A DNA stretch of 64,000 nucleotides, from assembly GCA_016717145.1 (NCBI GenBank), contig JADKGD010000042.1, positions 11,576 to 75,575 on the forward strand. Direction: 5' to 3'. The position numbers and the translations under genes are program-made. Shown piece after piece: positions 8,581-17,601 of this stretch. A model generated the notes under the pieces. That model was not told the DNA's origin. It saw only the letters and a program-made list of their open reading frames with translations, and did no database searches. The stretch's first letter is position 1. Every line of letters starts with the position of its first letter. Source of the stretch: Saprospiraceae bacterium (GTDB lineage Bacteria > Bacteroidota > Bacteroidia > Chitinophagales > Saprospiraceae).

Positions 8581-9278
8581 AAACAGCCATCATGCAGCCT
8601 TATTTTTTCCCATATATCGGGTATTTTCAACTGATAAATAGTGTTGATACCTTTGTTTTTTATGATGATGTCAACTATATTAAAAAAGGCTGGATCAACA
8701 GAAACAGAATTTTAGTCAACAATCAAGTCATTTATATTAATGTACCTATTGAAAATGCTTCTCAAAATTGCCCTATTAATCAGACGATAATTAATAATGA
8801 ACAAGGCAAATGGAAACAACACCTGCTAAAAAAAATTGCTTATAGTTATAAAAAAAGCCCTTATTTTACGGCTACACATGAATTATTAAAGCTAATATTG
8901 AGGGATGACATAACAAATGTTGCCCAATTTAATATGTCTGCAATCAAAAGAATTTGTTCATATTTGGGAATGGAAACGGTGGCATTAAATGCTTCATTTT
9001 TTTCCATTCCTTCGGTCTATACAGGAGAAAGAAGAATTTTGGAGATTTGTCATAAACTAAATGCCACAGTGTATATAAACCCTTTGAGCGGTTTTGATTT
9101 ATATCATAATGATACTTTTAAAAATGGGGACGTCGAGCTGAAATTTCTTAAATCCAACATAACTGAATATAGACAGTACAAAAACGAATTTGTCCCTAAA
9201 CTGTCAATTATTGATGTACTTATGTTTAATTCTATTTCTGAGATAAAAGATATGCTAAATGATTATCAAATATTATAA
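8577..9278 (+). CDS. WbqC family protein
   Basis: The 233-residue protein opens with the WbqC-family signature MKTAIMQPYFFPYIGYFQLI. DTFVFYDDVNYIKKGWINRN follows, and the middle contains YTGERRILEIC and NATVYINPLSG. Members of this family are found in O-antigen and exopolysaccharide loci next to sugar aminotransferases. Their chemistry is poorly defined, and modification of the amino sugar (for example by an aminoacyl or acyl group) is a reasonable inference. The GTG start at 8577 overlaps the stop of the aminotransferase by 3 bp, and the stop is immediately followed by the GT56 start, so all three are translationally linked. Confidence 0.88.
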   Translation: MKTAIMQPYFFPYIGYFQLINSVDTFVFYDDVNYIKKGWINRNRILVNNQVIYINVPIENASQNCPINQTIINNEQGKWKQHLLKKIAYSYKKSPYFTATHELLKLILRDDITNVAQFNMSAIKRICSYLGMETVALNASFFSIPSVYTGERRILEICHKLNATVYINPLSGFDLYHNDTFKNGDVELKFLKSNITEYRQYKNEFVPKLSIIDVLMFNSISEIKDMLNDYQIL

Positions 9279-10439
9279 GTGTTGAAAAAAATAGCTCACA
9301 TTGTTTCGGATGAAAAGTTTATTGACACTGCATATCTTTCATTTGCAGATAATAAATTGGCTATTGAAAACACCTATTTTTGTTTGTCAGATAGAAAAGA
9401 ATTGGTTTACATTAAGATGGCAAACATAACATTAGTGCCTCTTAAATATGCTGAAACTAAAGAATTCGCTAAACAGCTTAATTCGTTCGACTTATTAATA
9501 TTTCATAATTTATATGAAAAGGAAAAACGCAGCATTGTTTTTAATGTAAACGGTAAAGTCAAAATTTGGTGGATCGGCTGGGGCGTTGATTATTACAACA
9601 TCATTAGAGGAGCGTATCACGATCTATTTAAACCTGAAACACTTTGTTTTATTAAACGTCAACATAGCTACGGTCAATTTGGATATATTCTGCACAATTA
9701 TATAAAAAAAAGTTTTTTACATGCTCGGATATTTAGGTCCGGTTACCTTAAAAGAATAGACTATTTTTCTCCTGTGATTGCACCGATAGAATTTGATTTA
9801 GTTGCAGGTAGTAGTCATAACAATTTTAAAGCTAAAAAGATAGACTGGAATTATGGGGTCTTATTAAATAATGATCCATCTAAAACAAAGCCTGCTTCAT
9901 TTGATGTGATTGTTGGAAATTCTGGAGCGATGACTAATAATCATGTGGATGTTTTTAAGTACATAAGCTTTCTTGATGATGACAGGAATGTTATTGTCCC
10001 ACTGAGCTATAGCGGAAATGAAGCGTATAAATCTTTTGTATTAAATAAATCATCTGAGTATTTAAAAACGAGGTTTACACCTTTATATGATTATATGTCT
10101 TTACCTGATTTCAATTCGATGATTCAGCATTCCGGTTTTGCCGTATTTAATAGTATAAGACAACAGGCATATGGCAATATTAATTTCCTTTTGACAAAGG
10201 GTGTGAAAGTGTTTCTGGACGCCAGAAATCCAATCTATATTTATCTGACGCAACAAGGCGTAAAGCTTTTTAAAATAGAAGATATCAATGCTGAAAGTAT
10301 GAATACATTATTACCGGACATCGACACAACAAATAATTTTCACATCATCCATCAACTCATTGGAGAAGCTCGAATTAAAGAAAAAACGCTCAAAGCGCTT
10401 ACCAAAATATTTGAAGGTGAGGTGACGAAATCACCTTAA
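9279..10439 (+). CDS. GT56-like Fuc4NAc transferase (WecF/RffT-like)
   Basis: This 386-residue protein resembles TDP-Fuc4NAc:lipid II Fuc4NAc-transferase (WecF, GT56). Family features include KIWWIGWGVDYYN, a Trp-rich strand, and IVGNSGAMTNNHVDVFKYI. The latter matches the conserved GNSG..(S/T)NNH donor-binding motif. VIVPLSYSGNEAY and GYISFL-like C-terminal strands follow, then NSIRQQAYGNI and LLTKGVKVFLDARN, the late GT56 motif. The substrate would be a dTDP-4-amino-4,6-dideoxyhexose, consistent with the DegT gene upstream. It is soluble or peripheral to the inner membrane. The GTG start directly abuts the WbqC stop. The 3' end overlaps the convergent porU gene by 9 bp. Confidence 0.8.
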   Translation: MLKKIAHIVSDEKFIDTAYLSFADNKLAIENTYFCLSDRKELVYIKMANITLVPLKYAETKEFAKQLNSFDLLIFHNLYEKEKRSIVFNVNGKVKIWWIGWGVDYYNIIRGAYHDLFKPETLCFIKRQHSYGQFGYILHNYIKKSFLHARIFRSGYLKRIDYFSPVIAPIEFDLVAGSSHNNFKAKKIDWNYGVLLNNDPSKTKPASFDVIVGNSGAMTNNHVDVFKYISFLDDDRNVIVPLSYSGNEAYKSFVLNKSSEYLKTRFTPLYDYMSLPDFNSMIQHSGFAVFNSIRQQAYGNINFLLTKGVKVFLDARNPIYIYLTQQGVKLFKIEDINAESMNTLLPDIDTTNNFHIIHQLIGEARIKEKTLKALTKIFEGEVTKSP

Positions 10440-11000
10440 AATAACCATCTTCCCAATACCTTCTTTAAAAAACACATCTGTTTTATTGGTTGATTGGGTT
10501 TTATATATGTCACCTTTAGCATTTCTTAAATTTACTTTATATAAATAAACACCATTACCCAGTTTGCTTCCGTATTCATCGGTTCCATCCCATTTGAATT
10601 CAGTTCTGTTTATACCAATACGCAGAGGGCCAATTTCTTCTTTTGTGATTTCTCTTACTACCTTGCCAGACATAGTCATGATACTTATGGACATAACATC
10701 AGGTGCTTCGGTTCCGGTCAGTGTAAATACAAACTGAGTTGAAGTAGAAAAGGGGTTTGGATAATTTAGTACATTTGTTATAGATTCCTCCTCCACTACC
10801 CTGAAATTGATGATGCGGGCATTTGTCCCTGATTTATTACCTGCAGCATCTGACGCTTGAATAAATAACTTATAATCTCCTGTTTTTAGTTCGGGATGGT
10901 ACAATAGTTGTGCATATTTTTCTGAACCTCCGGAAGGTATAAATTTAATTTGAGGACTATTCATTGGAATGGTTACGATGGAATTTCTACCTGTATCCAA
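10431..11000 (-). CDS. PorU C-terminal fragment (FlgD-like Ig domain)
   Basis: This is the C-terminal end of the sortase gene lying immediately upstream on the same strand. It contains NYPNPFSTSTQFVFTLTG, FKWDGTDEYGSKLGNGVYLY and KMVILR, the FlgD-like Ig module that ends PorU proteins, and lacks a cleavable T9SS sorting signal of the usual form. It is separated from the main PorU frame by one frameshift between about 11000 and 11015. Removing one base from GAATCTATTTGAT gives a continuous DPESFDLKLDTG junction. The fragment would not be translated alone (only a TTG start), so the two entries are best read as one gene of about 1,660 residues. Confidence 0.8.
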   Translation of the reverse strand: MDTGRNSIVTIPMNSPQIKFIPSGGSEKYAQLLYHPELKTGDYKLFIQASDAAGNKSGTNARIINFRVVEEESITNVLNYPNPFSTSTQFVFTLTGTEAPDVMSISIMTMSGKVVREITKEEIGPLRIGINRTEFKWDGTDEYGSKLGNGVYLYKVNLRNAKGDIYKTQSTNKTDVFFKEGIGKMVILR

Positions 11001-11007
11001 TTTAAGA

Positions 11008-14000
11008 TCAAATAGATTCCGGATCTGTTATTGGCAAATAAACGTTATCGTCTAGGAGCGTAATTTTTATCTCCGGTTTTGTAGACACGATATCGCCATC
11101 CATGATATGTATGCCATCAAAATATACATCCAGCAATGGGTTATTTATGTCACCTTTGACTTTGAAAGATTTTTTACCTATGTTATTTAAATAATATTTT
11201 TCTTTAAATCTTTTGGTTGGATTTGCTTCGACAATCAATAGATATTCGCCTAATAAATCCAATGTGTTTTTGTCAAAAGATGCATGCAGGGTATCCAGGC
11301 CATCAACAGATCTATAAACTTTTGAATAAACAAGTTCCTTGTTGTCCGCTATATTAATAATCGAATATTTTATATCGATGCTATCGGTTTTGGTAGTGCC
11401 CAGGTTTTTGATGCCAAAACCAATATTAAATTGTTCGCCCTGTTCGAGAGAATCTTTATTAAAAATAAAATAAGATTTTGGATCAAGTGCAATATCAGGT
11501 ATACCTTTATAAAAAACTCGAATATAGTCAAGTTTAGGTACTGTCCTGTTTACAGCATCTTTAATATTAAATTCAATATTTATATACGGAAATTCATTTG
11601 CATCAATGCTGTTTATGTCAATGTTGTTTAATTTAATGTTCTGTAAAATTATTTTTTCTTTCAAATCTTTGTCCACGCCTATTACATTACACGAAATGGT
11701 ATCAGATGATTCGATATTCTCAAATGAATACTTTACCAAATCCCAGCTCGCAGCAGGACCAATATTTACAGATTTAAATTTGCCTTCAATGTTTTGAAAT
11801 TCAACAACCATCTTATTTTCAATCTTATCTGTAATACTCAGACCGATTTTCTCAGAAAGTGCAAAATTTCCTTTTCTATACATAAATGTATATGGTACCG
11901 TGCCTAAGGTAGTTAGTTGGTTTATTTTTTGGGCACCTTCTTTTTCCAGAACAGAAATGATACTTTCTCCAAAAATACCAGCATCTGAAGCCCAATCTTC
12001 ACCTTTTATATTATCAACGGCTGAATTCAACACGCTAAAAAAAGTAACATAGTAGCCGTCTTGTATCTCATTTTTAAGGAAGTCAATAATTTTTTTACGG
12101 TCCTCAGATGTTTGTGTTTTAAACGCATAACAAAAGTCTGAACCTCTTGCCGTAGTGTTGATACTTCCATATTGTCCACCATGACCTCCAGCTTTTCCCA
12201 GATGTCCACCTGTTGTTGGGTCAATAACTGCGATTGTAATACAACCTCCCTCATTAAAGGTCCAAGGACGGATGGACGCAGCAGGGTTAGACAAATCAAC
12301 TTTGTAACCAATCTCACCAGGTATATAAATAGCATTTATTAACTCTATTGTCCTGTCTTTTAATGGGAAGGTGAACAATCTTTTTTCGTTGATATTGATA
12401 GCCCTGTATTTATTATCATCAGTAAACTGAAAATAATGACTGTGATTCCACCCTTCCTGACTTTCCGGCATATAAATGAATGAGGATTTTTGCCAGATAA
12501 ATCCAATCTCAGGATTAATACTATCAGGAGTGACACGCCAATAATATACAGTATTTGGTGTATAATTCAGATCAGGTTTCCATGAAATAAGTCCACCACC
12601 AGATGCAATATTTTCCCTTTTCTTAAAAGGGCTGTTAAATAAAACTGTAGTATCAATCTCAAACAAATAGGTTGAAGTTGATAGAAAAGCATTGTTCGTT
12701 GACGCCTGCAGTACCAGATTTTTATTATTTACAATACTATATTCATCGGGATATATTGGAAACGCAGTATTGTCTAGCACAAAATAAGAAAATCCGTTTT
12801 GTGTGTTATCTGAGAGGTCATTATTGGTTTCACCTGCAGAGGCGGGCAGCTCAACAATTTTGTTTAATGGATCTATTGAGGCAAAAATTGTATTTTTACC
12901 AATACCATCAATTCCTGCATTAGCCAATCGAACAGTATATGACTTTCTGACGAAAGGGGCATCTATTTTTATAAAAATTGTATCGTAAATGGCGCCTGAG
13001 GGTAATTGATGTACAAATTTTACCTCAAGGCTATCTGATGAGGCCTTGCCCAGATTGACGATATCAAAATTAAGGATTGCATCTTTTGTATTGGAGCTAA
13101 TTAGCTTAGGGCTTGTTTTAATGGTATTAAAATCAAAAATATAGTCTGGTCCTTCAGATGTATAAAGCTTTATTGCAGGGTCTCCGTGATAGGTCATTTG
13201 TTGATAAAAGGCAAGATTTGAAAAGCTTAAATTTCTATATTTTTTTGCTATAAGCATATTGGTTTCACCTATCGTTTTTCCATACCCTACATTTCCTAAA
13301 TTATCATAAAACTCTGCACCAAAATTCGAAAGATCATTTATAAAGGCAGTTCCGGAAGAAGCTAAAAAAGCTATAGCTCCTTTTTCTTTTTCCAGGACAA
13401 AAGATTCGCTGATACCTGACTGCAAAGTATGGATATTGCCTGAGTAACATCCCAGGGAATTAATCAACGGATATTTTCCGGTGTTTTTGTAGTCTTTAGG
13501 ATCTTCAAGAGAAAAATCAAACGTTCCTACAGCGGAATGACCAAAAAACGTAATAATATTTAAGCCCGTATTAATCAGATTTTTTATCTGACTAGAAGTG
13601 GCAGATTGAAGAACGTCAGTACTTGTTTTGTAATAGGTATTTACTTCAGCGCCCATCGTAGATTGTTCGATGATATTTTCCATATTTAACAAAGATGATT
13701 TAATGGAAGATTGCTCCGTTACGGTTCCACCACCACTCAGATGCAATACTCTTTTCATCCAATATTTATCTTCAATTGTTTGAGCTGCCCTGGGTGCCTC
13801 ATCATAAGCTTTGATTTTGTCAAGGTAGTTTTTGATATCATCAGGTGTGGTGACTGCGATTCTTCCGATAGCAAAATATGGGTCGGGGAAGTTGGCTTCA
13901 GAAAAAAGCATATTGTCTGAACCTGAATAACCGAAAGTCGGTACAAAAAATACTTTTTTATCATTGGTTAAAATGTCTTCAGTGCTCCGCAAATAGGGAT

Positions 14001-15417
14001 ATTCAATGGCTTTTCCCAGAATAAGAACAAATGCTGTTTTAGTCCATTTTTTGTGCATATAACCGGCCAAATTTTTAATACTTATGAAGTGCCTGTCTAT
14101 ACCGTAACCAAAATTGTCATATATGTCTTGAATATCAATGATCTCTGTTTGAAAATCCCCGCCAGCTTCACTGCTTCTGTAATCTGCATATTCCTGTACA
14201 TAATCAACATCATTTCCACGCAATGCTTTATTTGATATGATAATAAATTGTTGTCCTTTATTGTCAAGAGATTTGGGCTTGAATATGGAAATCCCATTTA
14301 CTTTTTGCACCCCACCATCTTCACTGACGAGGATATATTTGGTCTCTGAGGCACTGCCATTAATGATTGCCTTTACCTTGCCATTAACAACAGCAGTAGC
14401 ATATCTAATCTTTTTTTGTATATCGTATAGATAAACAGGTTTATTCCCTGTTTTGAATGAAGAAAATTCAAGATATCTGGTAGAGGCTGATACCGGCATT
14501 TTGATTTCTGCAACAGACTGACCTGAAAATTCAAATTTTCGGGGATAAATCAACGAAACATAAGATAATCTATGAAAATCGAGCGTGCTATATGTATTTT
14601 TAATATTGAGGATATTTGTATTTTTTATTTCTGACTTATTGAGCGAATAAAAAAATTGATTCGTTTTTGTCGGGCCTGATGTGTAGCTGTCTTTGAGGAT
14701 GCCATTAAAACTGATGTCGATTTTCGATTGATTGTTATTTGAACCGGTGCGGAATGTAAGTATAGGCAAGGGGCCGGACGATTCATATTCAGAAGTTATT
14801 ATTTCAGTAGTCGAAGTAGCTGAAAGCCCGCTTCCGAAACCCTCACTGGCTTCAAAATTTGAATATCGTACTGCGCCATCAATATTTTTAAAAAAAACGT
14901 CTTTGAAGATTATTTTCTCTTCGTGCAGGTAGAATGGAAACGGACTTAATGTATTTGTATTGAAGTCAGGAGTCTGGACAAAATATCTTTGATTATTTGA
15001 TTCAGGTGAAAGTGTCAGGAAGTATGCATTGGTATCAGTTACCAATGAATATTCGGGATTAAAAAGGTCTTGCCGCCAGTTTGTAAACAATAAAGAATCA
15101 AGTCCAATGGTATTTTTTTCACCGTAAAATTCAAAATAATCTCCTGGCCCAAAGTCATTGTCACTGACGTAAATAGCTGTTTCTTTGCCAAAATTGATCA
15201 ATTTAAGATCAGCACCTTTTTTATTTGTAGCATCAAATCCAGCCGTTATTAGCTCTTCATAAGTAACCTTATAGATGCCGTTTTTTGCTACTTTTAATTT
15301 TAAGTATGTCTTTGCCGGGTCAATCCATTCATTTCCGTAATTAGTTTGGGCTTTTAAGCCGGAATAGGTAAAGGTGACAAAAATCAGTAATGTATATAAT
15401 CTAAAAATATTTTTCAT
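11008..15417 (-). CDS. porU: Type IX secretion system sortase PorU (gingipain-type C25)
   Basis: This large cysteine peptidase, with an N-terminal signal peptide ending at about LKAQ, removes the C-terminal sorting domains of T9SS cargo at the cell surface and links the cargo to anionic LPS. Catalytic residues are visible as FFGHSAVG (His627) and NSLGCYSGN (Cys657), the His/Cys dyad of C25 peptidases. Upstream, TYLKLKVAKNGIYKVTYEEL is the PorU-type prodomain start. Several Ig-like domains occupy residues ~780-1469. The protein stops at DPESI because of a frameshift, and the missing FlgD-like end is encoded just downstream. Many T9SS organisms have porV next to porU; no porV is in this window. 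An RprXY-like pair lies 180 bp upstream on the same strand. Confidence 0.88.
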   Translation of the reverse strand: MKNIFRLYTLLIFVTFTYSGLKAQTNYGNEWIDPAKTYLKLKVAKNGIYKVTYEELITAGFDATNKKGADLKLINFGKETAIYVSDNDFGPGDYFEFYGEKNTIGLDSLLFTNWRQDLFNPEYSLVTDTNAYFLTLSPESNNQRYFVQTPDFNTNTLSPFPFYLHEEKIIFKDVFFKNIDGAVRYSNFEASEGFGSGLSATSTTEIITSEYESSGPLPILTFRTGSNNNQSKIDISFNGILKDSYTSGPTKTNQFFYSLNKSEIKNTNILNIKNTYSTLDFHRLSYVSLIYPRKFEFSGQSVAEIKMPVSASTRYLEFSSFKTGNKPVYLYDIQKKIRYATAVVNGKVKAIINGSASETKYILVSEDGGVQKVNGISIFKPKSLDNKGQQFIIISNKALRGNDVDYVQEYADYRSSEAGGDFQTEIIDIQDIYDNFGYGIDRHFISIKNLAGYMHKKWTKTAFVLILGKAIEYPYLRSTEDILTNDKKVFFVPTFGYSGSDNMLFSEANFPDPYFAIGRIAVTTPDDIKNYLDKIKAYDEAPRAAQTIEDKYWMKRVLHLSGGGTVTEQSSIKSSLLNMENIIEQSTMGAEVNTYYKTSTDVLQSATSSQIKNLINTGLNIITFFGHSAVGTFDFSLEDPKDYKNTGKYPLINSLGCYSGNIHTLQSGISESFVLEKEKGAIAFLASSGTAFINDLSNFGAEFYDNLGNVGYGKTIGETNMLIAKKYRNLSFSNLAFYQQMTYHGDPAIKLYTSEGPDYIFDFNTIKTSPKLISSNTKDAILNFDIVNLGKASSDSLEVKFVHQLPSGAIYDTIFIKIDAPFVRKSYTVRLANAGIDGIGKNTIFASIDPLNKIVELPASAGETNNDLSDNTQNGFSYFVLDNTAFPIYPDEYSIVNNKNLVLQASTNNAFLSTSTYLFEIDTTVLFNSPFKKRENIASGGGLISWKPDLNYTPNTVYYWRVTPDSINPEIGFIWQKSSFIYMPESQEGWNHSHYFQFTDDNKYRAININEKRLFTFPLKDRTIELINAIYIPGEIGYKVDLSNPAASIRPWTFNEGGCITIAVIDPTTGGHLGKAGGHGGQYGSINTTARGSDFCYAFKTQTSEDRKKIIDFLKNEIQDGYYVTFFSVLNSAVDNIKGEDWASDAGIFGESIISVLEKEGAQKINQLTTLGTVPYTFMYRKGNFALSEKIGLSITDKIENKMVVEFQNIEGKFKSVNIGPAASWDLVKYSFENIESSDTISCNVIGVDKDLKEKIILQNIKLNNIDINSIDANEFPYINIEFNIKDAVNRTVPKLDYIRVFYKGIPDIALDPKSYFIFNKDSLEQGEQFNIGFGIKNLGTTKTDSIDIKYSIINIADNKELVYSKVYRSVDGLDTLHASFDKNTLDLLGEYLLIVEANPTKRFKEKYYLNNIGKKSFKVKGDINNPLLDVYFDGIHIMDGDIVSTKPEIKITLLDDNVYLPITDPESI

Positions 15418-15466
15418 ATTATAAATAATTGCAATGTGTTTGTTCTTCTAAATGTACCTTTAACGA

Positions 15467-15474
15467 CAAAAATA
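15467..15474 (-). promoter_or_regulatory. Candidate Bacteroidota -7 box for porU
   Basis: The minus strand reads TATTTTTG, a perfect match to the Bacteroidota -7 consensus TAnnTTTG, about 50 bp upstream of the porU ATG. No clear TTTG -33 element is seen at the usual spacing, and the region is AT-rich, so chance matches are likely. Confidence 0.35.
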
Positions 15475-15527
15475 AAAAATTTAATATAATTGTTGAAAAA
15501 AGTATTCAGAAAAATATAGTAATATAC

Positions 15528-15554
15528 ACTACACAACGATTTTTGTTGTGTAGT
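15528..15554 (-). terminator. Stem-loop downstream of the response-regulator gene
   Basis: A perfect 10-bp stem (ACTACACAAC / GTTGTGTAGT) encloses the 7-base loop GATTTTT. It lies about 45 bp past the stop of the response regulator and ahead of porU on the same strand. There is no clear U-tract after the minus-strand stem, so it could be a terminator, an mRNA-stabilising hairpin or an operator. Confidence 0.45.
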
Positions 15555-15599
15555 AAATGTTTTATTACTTTAATTGTGCAACTTTAGAATTAACATTGA

Positions 15600-16286
15600 C
15601 TATTCAACTATTAATTTAAATCCTACACCGTGTATATTATCCAATTTTATTTTTGGATCCTCAGATAAATATTTTCTTAACCTGCTGATGAAAACATCCA
15701 TACTCCTTCCCAAAAAATAATCATCTTCGCCCCAAAGTTTTTGCAAAATCAGACTTCTTTTGACTACATTATTTTTGTGATCAAGCAGCATTTTGAGCAA
15801 GTCAGCTTCTTTTTGAGTCAAACTTCTTTCTGTTCCTTCAAATGATAAAATTAAGTTCCTGTAATCAAAATTATATTGTCCAATTTTATATTGATCATTT
15901 GTAGATACAGAAACATATTTACGACGCAAGAAAACTTCAATTTTAAGAATCAGTTCTTCTATGCTGAATGGTTTGGTAATATAATCATCAGCACCAATAC
16001 GTAAACCATGGATTCTGTCCTCTTTTAATGACTTGGCTGTGAGAAATAGAATAGGCACATTGGGGTCAGTGGCCCTTATTTTTTCTGCCAGCGCAAAGCC
16101 ATCCATCTTAGGTAGCATTACATCCAGAATACAAAGGTCATAAGTCCCGTTAAAAAAACACTCAATACCACTCTCACCATCCAAACAATGGTCGACCTTG
16201 TAACCATGTAACTCCAGATTGTCTTTTGTCACGAAGCTCAAGGTTTCGTCATCTTCGACATACAATATTTTTGACTTTTCGCTCAT
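15600..16286 (-). CDS. OmpR-family response regulator, RprY-like
   Basis: The 228-residue two-domain response regulator has a receiver domain at residues 6-118. It contains the acidic pair in YVEDDE, the phosphoacceptor Asp55 in LCILDVMLP, Thr83 in FLTAKS and Lys105 in DYITKPF. A winged-helix DNA-binding domain follows (SLTQKEADLLKMLL, SMDVFISRLRKYL, IHGVGFKL). The sequence resembles RprY of Bacteroides and Porphyromonas, which responds to redox and sodium stress. The start overlaps the kinase stop by 4 bp, so the pair is one operon. Lying between the kinase and porU, it might influence secretion genes, but that is only positional. Confidence 0.9.
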   Translation of the reverse strand: MSEKSKILYVEDDETLSFVTKDNLELHGYKVDHCLDGESGIECFFNGTYDLCILDVMLPKMDGFALAEKIRATDPNVPILFLTAKSLKEDRIHGLRIGADDYITKPFSIEELILKIEVFLRRKYVSVSTNDQYKIGQYNFDYRNLILSFEGTERSLTQKEADLLKMLLDHKNNVVKRSLILQKLWGEDDYFLGRSMDVFISRLRKYLSEDPKIKLDNIHGVGFKLIVE

Positions 16287-17557
16287 TTTAAAGATATTTT
16301 TGGAATAGTGATAGTAAATGTGGACCCTTCATTCAAAACAGAATTAATATGAATATGCCATCCATGTGCTGAACAAATATTTTTTACATAATACAAGCCG
16401 AGTCCAAACCCTTTCACATTATGAATATTACCTGTAGATACTCTGAAAAACTTGTCAAATAGCTTTTTTTGATTCTCCCTATCAATGCCAATGCCATTGT
16501 CTTTAATATTTAACTGTATGGCATCAGTATGATTAACGACTTTAATATCGACAGCCGGATTGACCGGACTGTATTTTATGGCATTGTCAATCATATTAGC
16601 TACAACATTTACAAAATGAAGCTTATCAGCATTAATCAAAATTGGTTCATTATATGGTGTAAATGTAATATTTCCCATCTTCAATTTCAAAGATTCATTG
16701 CTGATTATATCTGTTAACGATTTATTTATATCAAATATTTCTTTTCTTAGTTCAATACTGTCTTTTTCCAGGCGGGCGATGTTAAGTACTTTTTCTACCT
16801 GGTCGTTGAGTCTTTGGTTTTGTTCACGTATAATTTGTGCGTACCGGCTTAATCTTGGGTCATTTTTAAGGCTGTTATCATTGGCAAGAAAATCTGAAGC
16901 TATTTTTATAGATGATATCGGTGTTTTAAATTCATGTGTCATGTTATTTATGAAATCTTTTTGCAATTCGGAGAGCCTTTTTTGTTCTAAAATTACCCAC
17001 ATACTATATAGAAAAAAAACTATGGCAAGGATTGACAAAGTTGTAAGGATTAATGCCATGTTTTTATTGGCCAGCAGAAAATTTTCTCTGGATGGAAATC
17101 TTACTACAAAATAATATACAAGATCATTTAATTTTGGAAGTTTTACATTCTTTTTTAGCTCATTTACACTTAGATTTTCAGTGCTGCAATAGTTGCCATA
17201 AACTAGTTCTCCGCTTACACAATCATATACTGCATACTCAAAATCAGTTGACAAAGATTGTTTTGCCATTTCCTGACGGAGATATTGTTCAAGTATGCCG
17301 GCGTCAATGGTGCTGTTGATATTTACAGCATAATAATTTGATGATTTTCTTTGGATAAGACCAGACTTTGGTAAGACCGTATTACTGAATTTTGACATTC
17401 TTTGCGCTACATTGCGCAACACAATATTGACAGTTTGGTCAAATTCTTTATCTTTTATATCCCAAGTTTTGACCAACCAGTATGATTGAATAAAAAGGAT
17501 GCCTATGATAGACAGTCCACCCAAAACGATTAATCTTCGAATAAGTATATTAGGCAT
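16283..17557 (-). CDS. Sensor histidine kinase, RprX-like
   Basis: This inner-membrane sensor kinase partners the adjacent response regulator. TM1 lies at residues ~8-28 and TM2 at ~166-188, with a periplasmic sensor region of about 135 residues between them. The HisKA motif FINNMTHEFKTPISSIK places the phosphorylated His at 208. The HATPase domain shows NMIDNAIKYSP (N box), DNGIGID (G1) and KGFGLGLYYVK (G2). The NNMTHEFKTPIS form is typical of RprX-like kinases. It is transcribed first in the pair and divergently from DUF4271 with a 44-bp spacer that holds a candidate -7 box. Confidence 0.9.
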   Translation of the reverse strand: MPNILIRRLIVLGGLSIIGILFIQSYWLVKTWDIKDKEFDQTVNIVLRNVAQRMSKFSNTVLPKSGLIQRKSSNYYAVNINSTIDAGILEQYLRQEMAKQSLSTDFEYAVYDCVSGELVYGNYCSTENLSVNELKKNVKLPKLNDLVYYFVVRFPSRENFLLANKNMALILTTLSILAIVFFLYSMWVILEQKRLSELQKDFINNMTHEFKTPISSIKIASDFLANDNSLKNDPRLSRYAQIIREQNQRLNDQVEKVLNIARLEKDSIELRKEIFDINKSLTDIISNESLKLKMGNITFTPYNEPILINADKLHFVNVVANMIDNAIKYSPVNPAVDIKVVNHTDAIQLNIKDNGIGIDRENQKKLFDKFFRVSTGNIHNVKGFGLGLYYVKNICSAHGWHIHINSVLNEGSTFTITIPKISLK

Positions 17558-17576
17558 TCATTGCTATTATCCAGCC

Positions 17577-17584
17577 CAAAGATA
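17577..17584 (-). promoter_or_regulatory. Candidate -7 box for the rprXY-like operon
   Basis: The minus strand reads TATCTTTG, a perfect TAnnTTTG match ending about 20 bp upstream of the kinase ATG in the short divergent spacer. The expected -33 TTTG is not well placed (a TTG lies only 12 bp upstream). Confidence 0.45.
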
Positions 17585-17601
17585 AGAAGTTAAAAGCAAT
17601 A

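Noticed and set aside
10415..10440. Hairpin at the convergent GT56/porU 3' ends (AGGTGA / TCACCT)
   Set aside because: The stem is only 6 bp and lies within coding sequence, with no T tract.
12027..12335. A 102-codon minus-strand frame inside porU
   Set aside because: It lies wholly within the PorU coding region in another frame and its translation is low-complexity with no family pattern.
16698..17114. A 138-codon plus-strand frame opposite the sensor kinase
   Set aside because: It is antisense to a well-supported histidine kinase and has no independent features.
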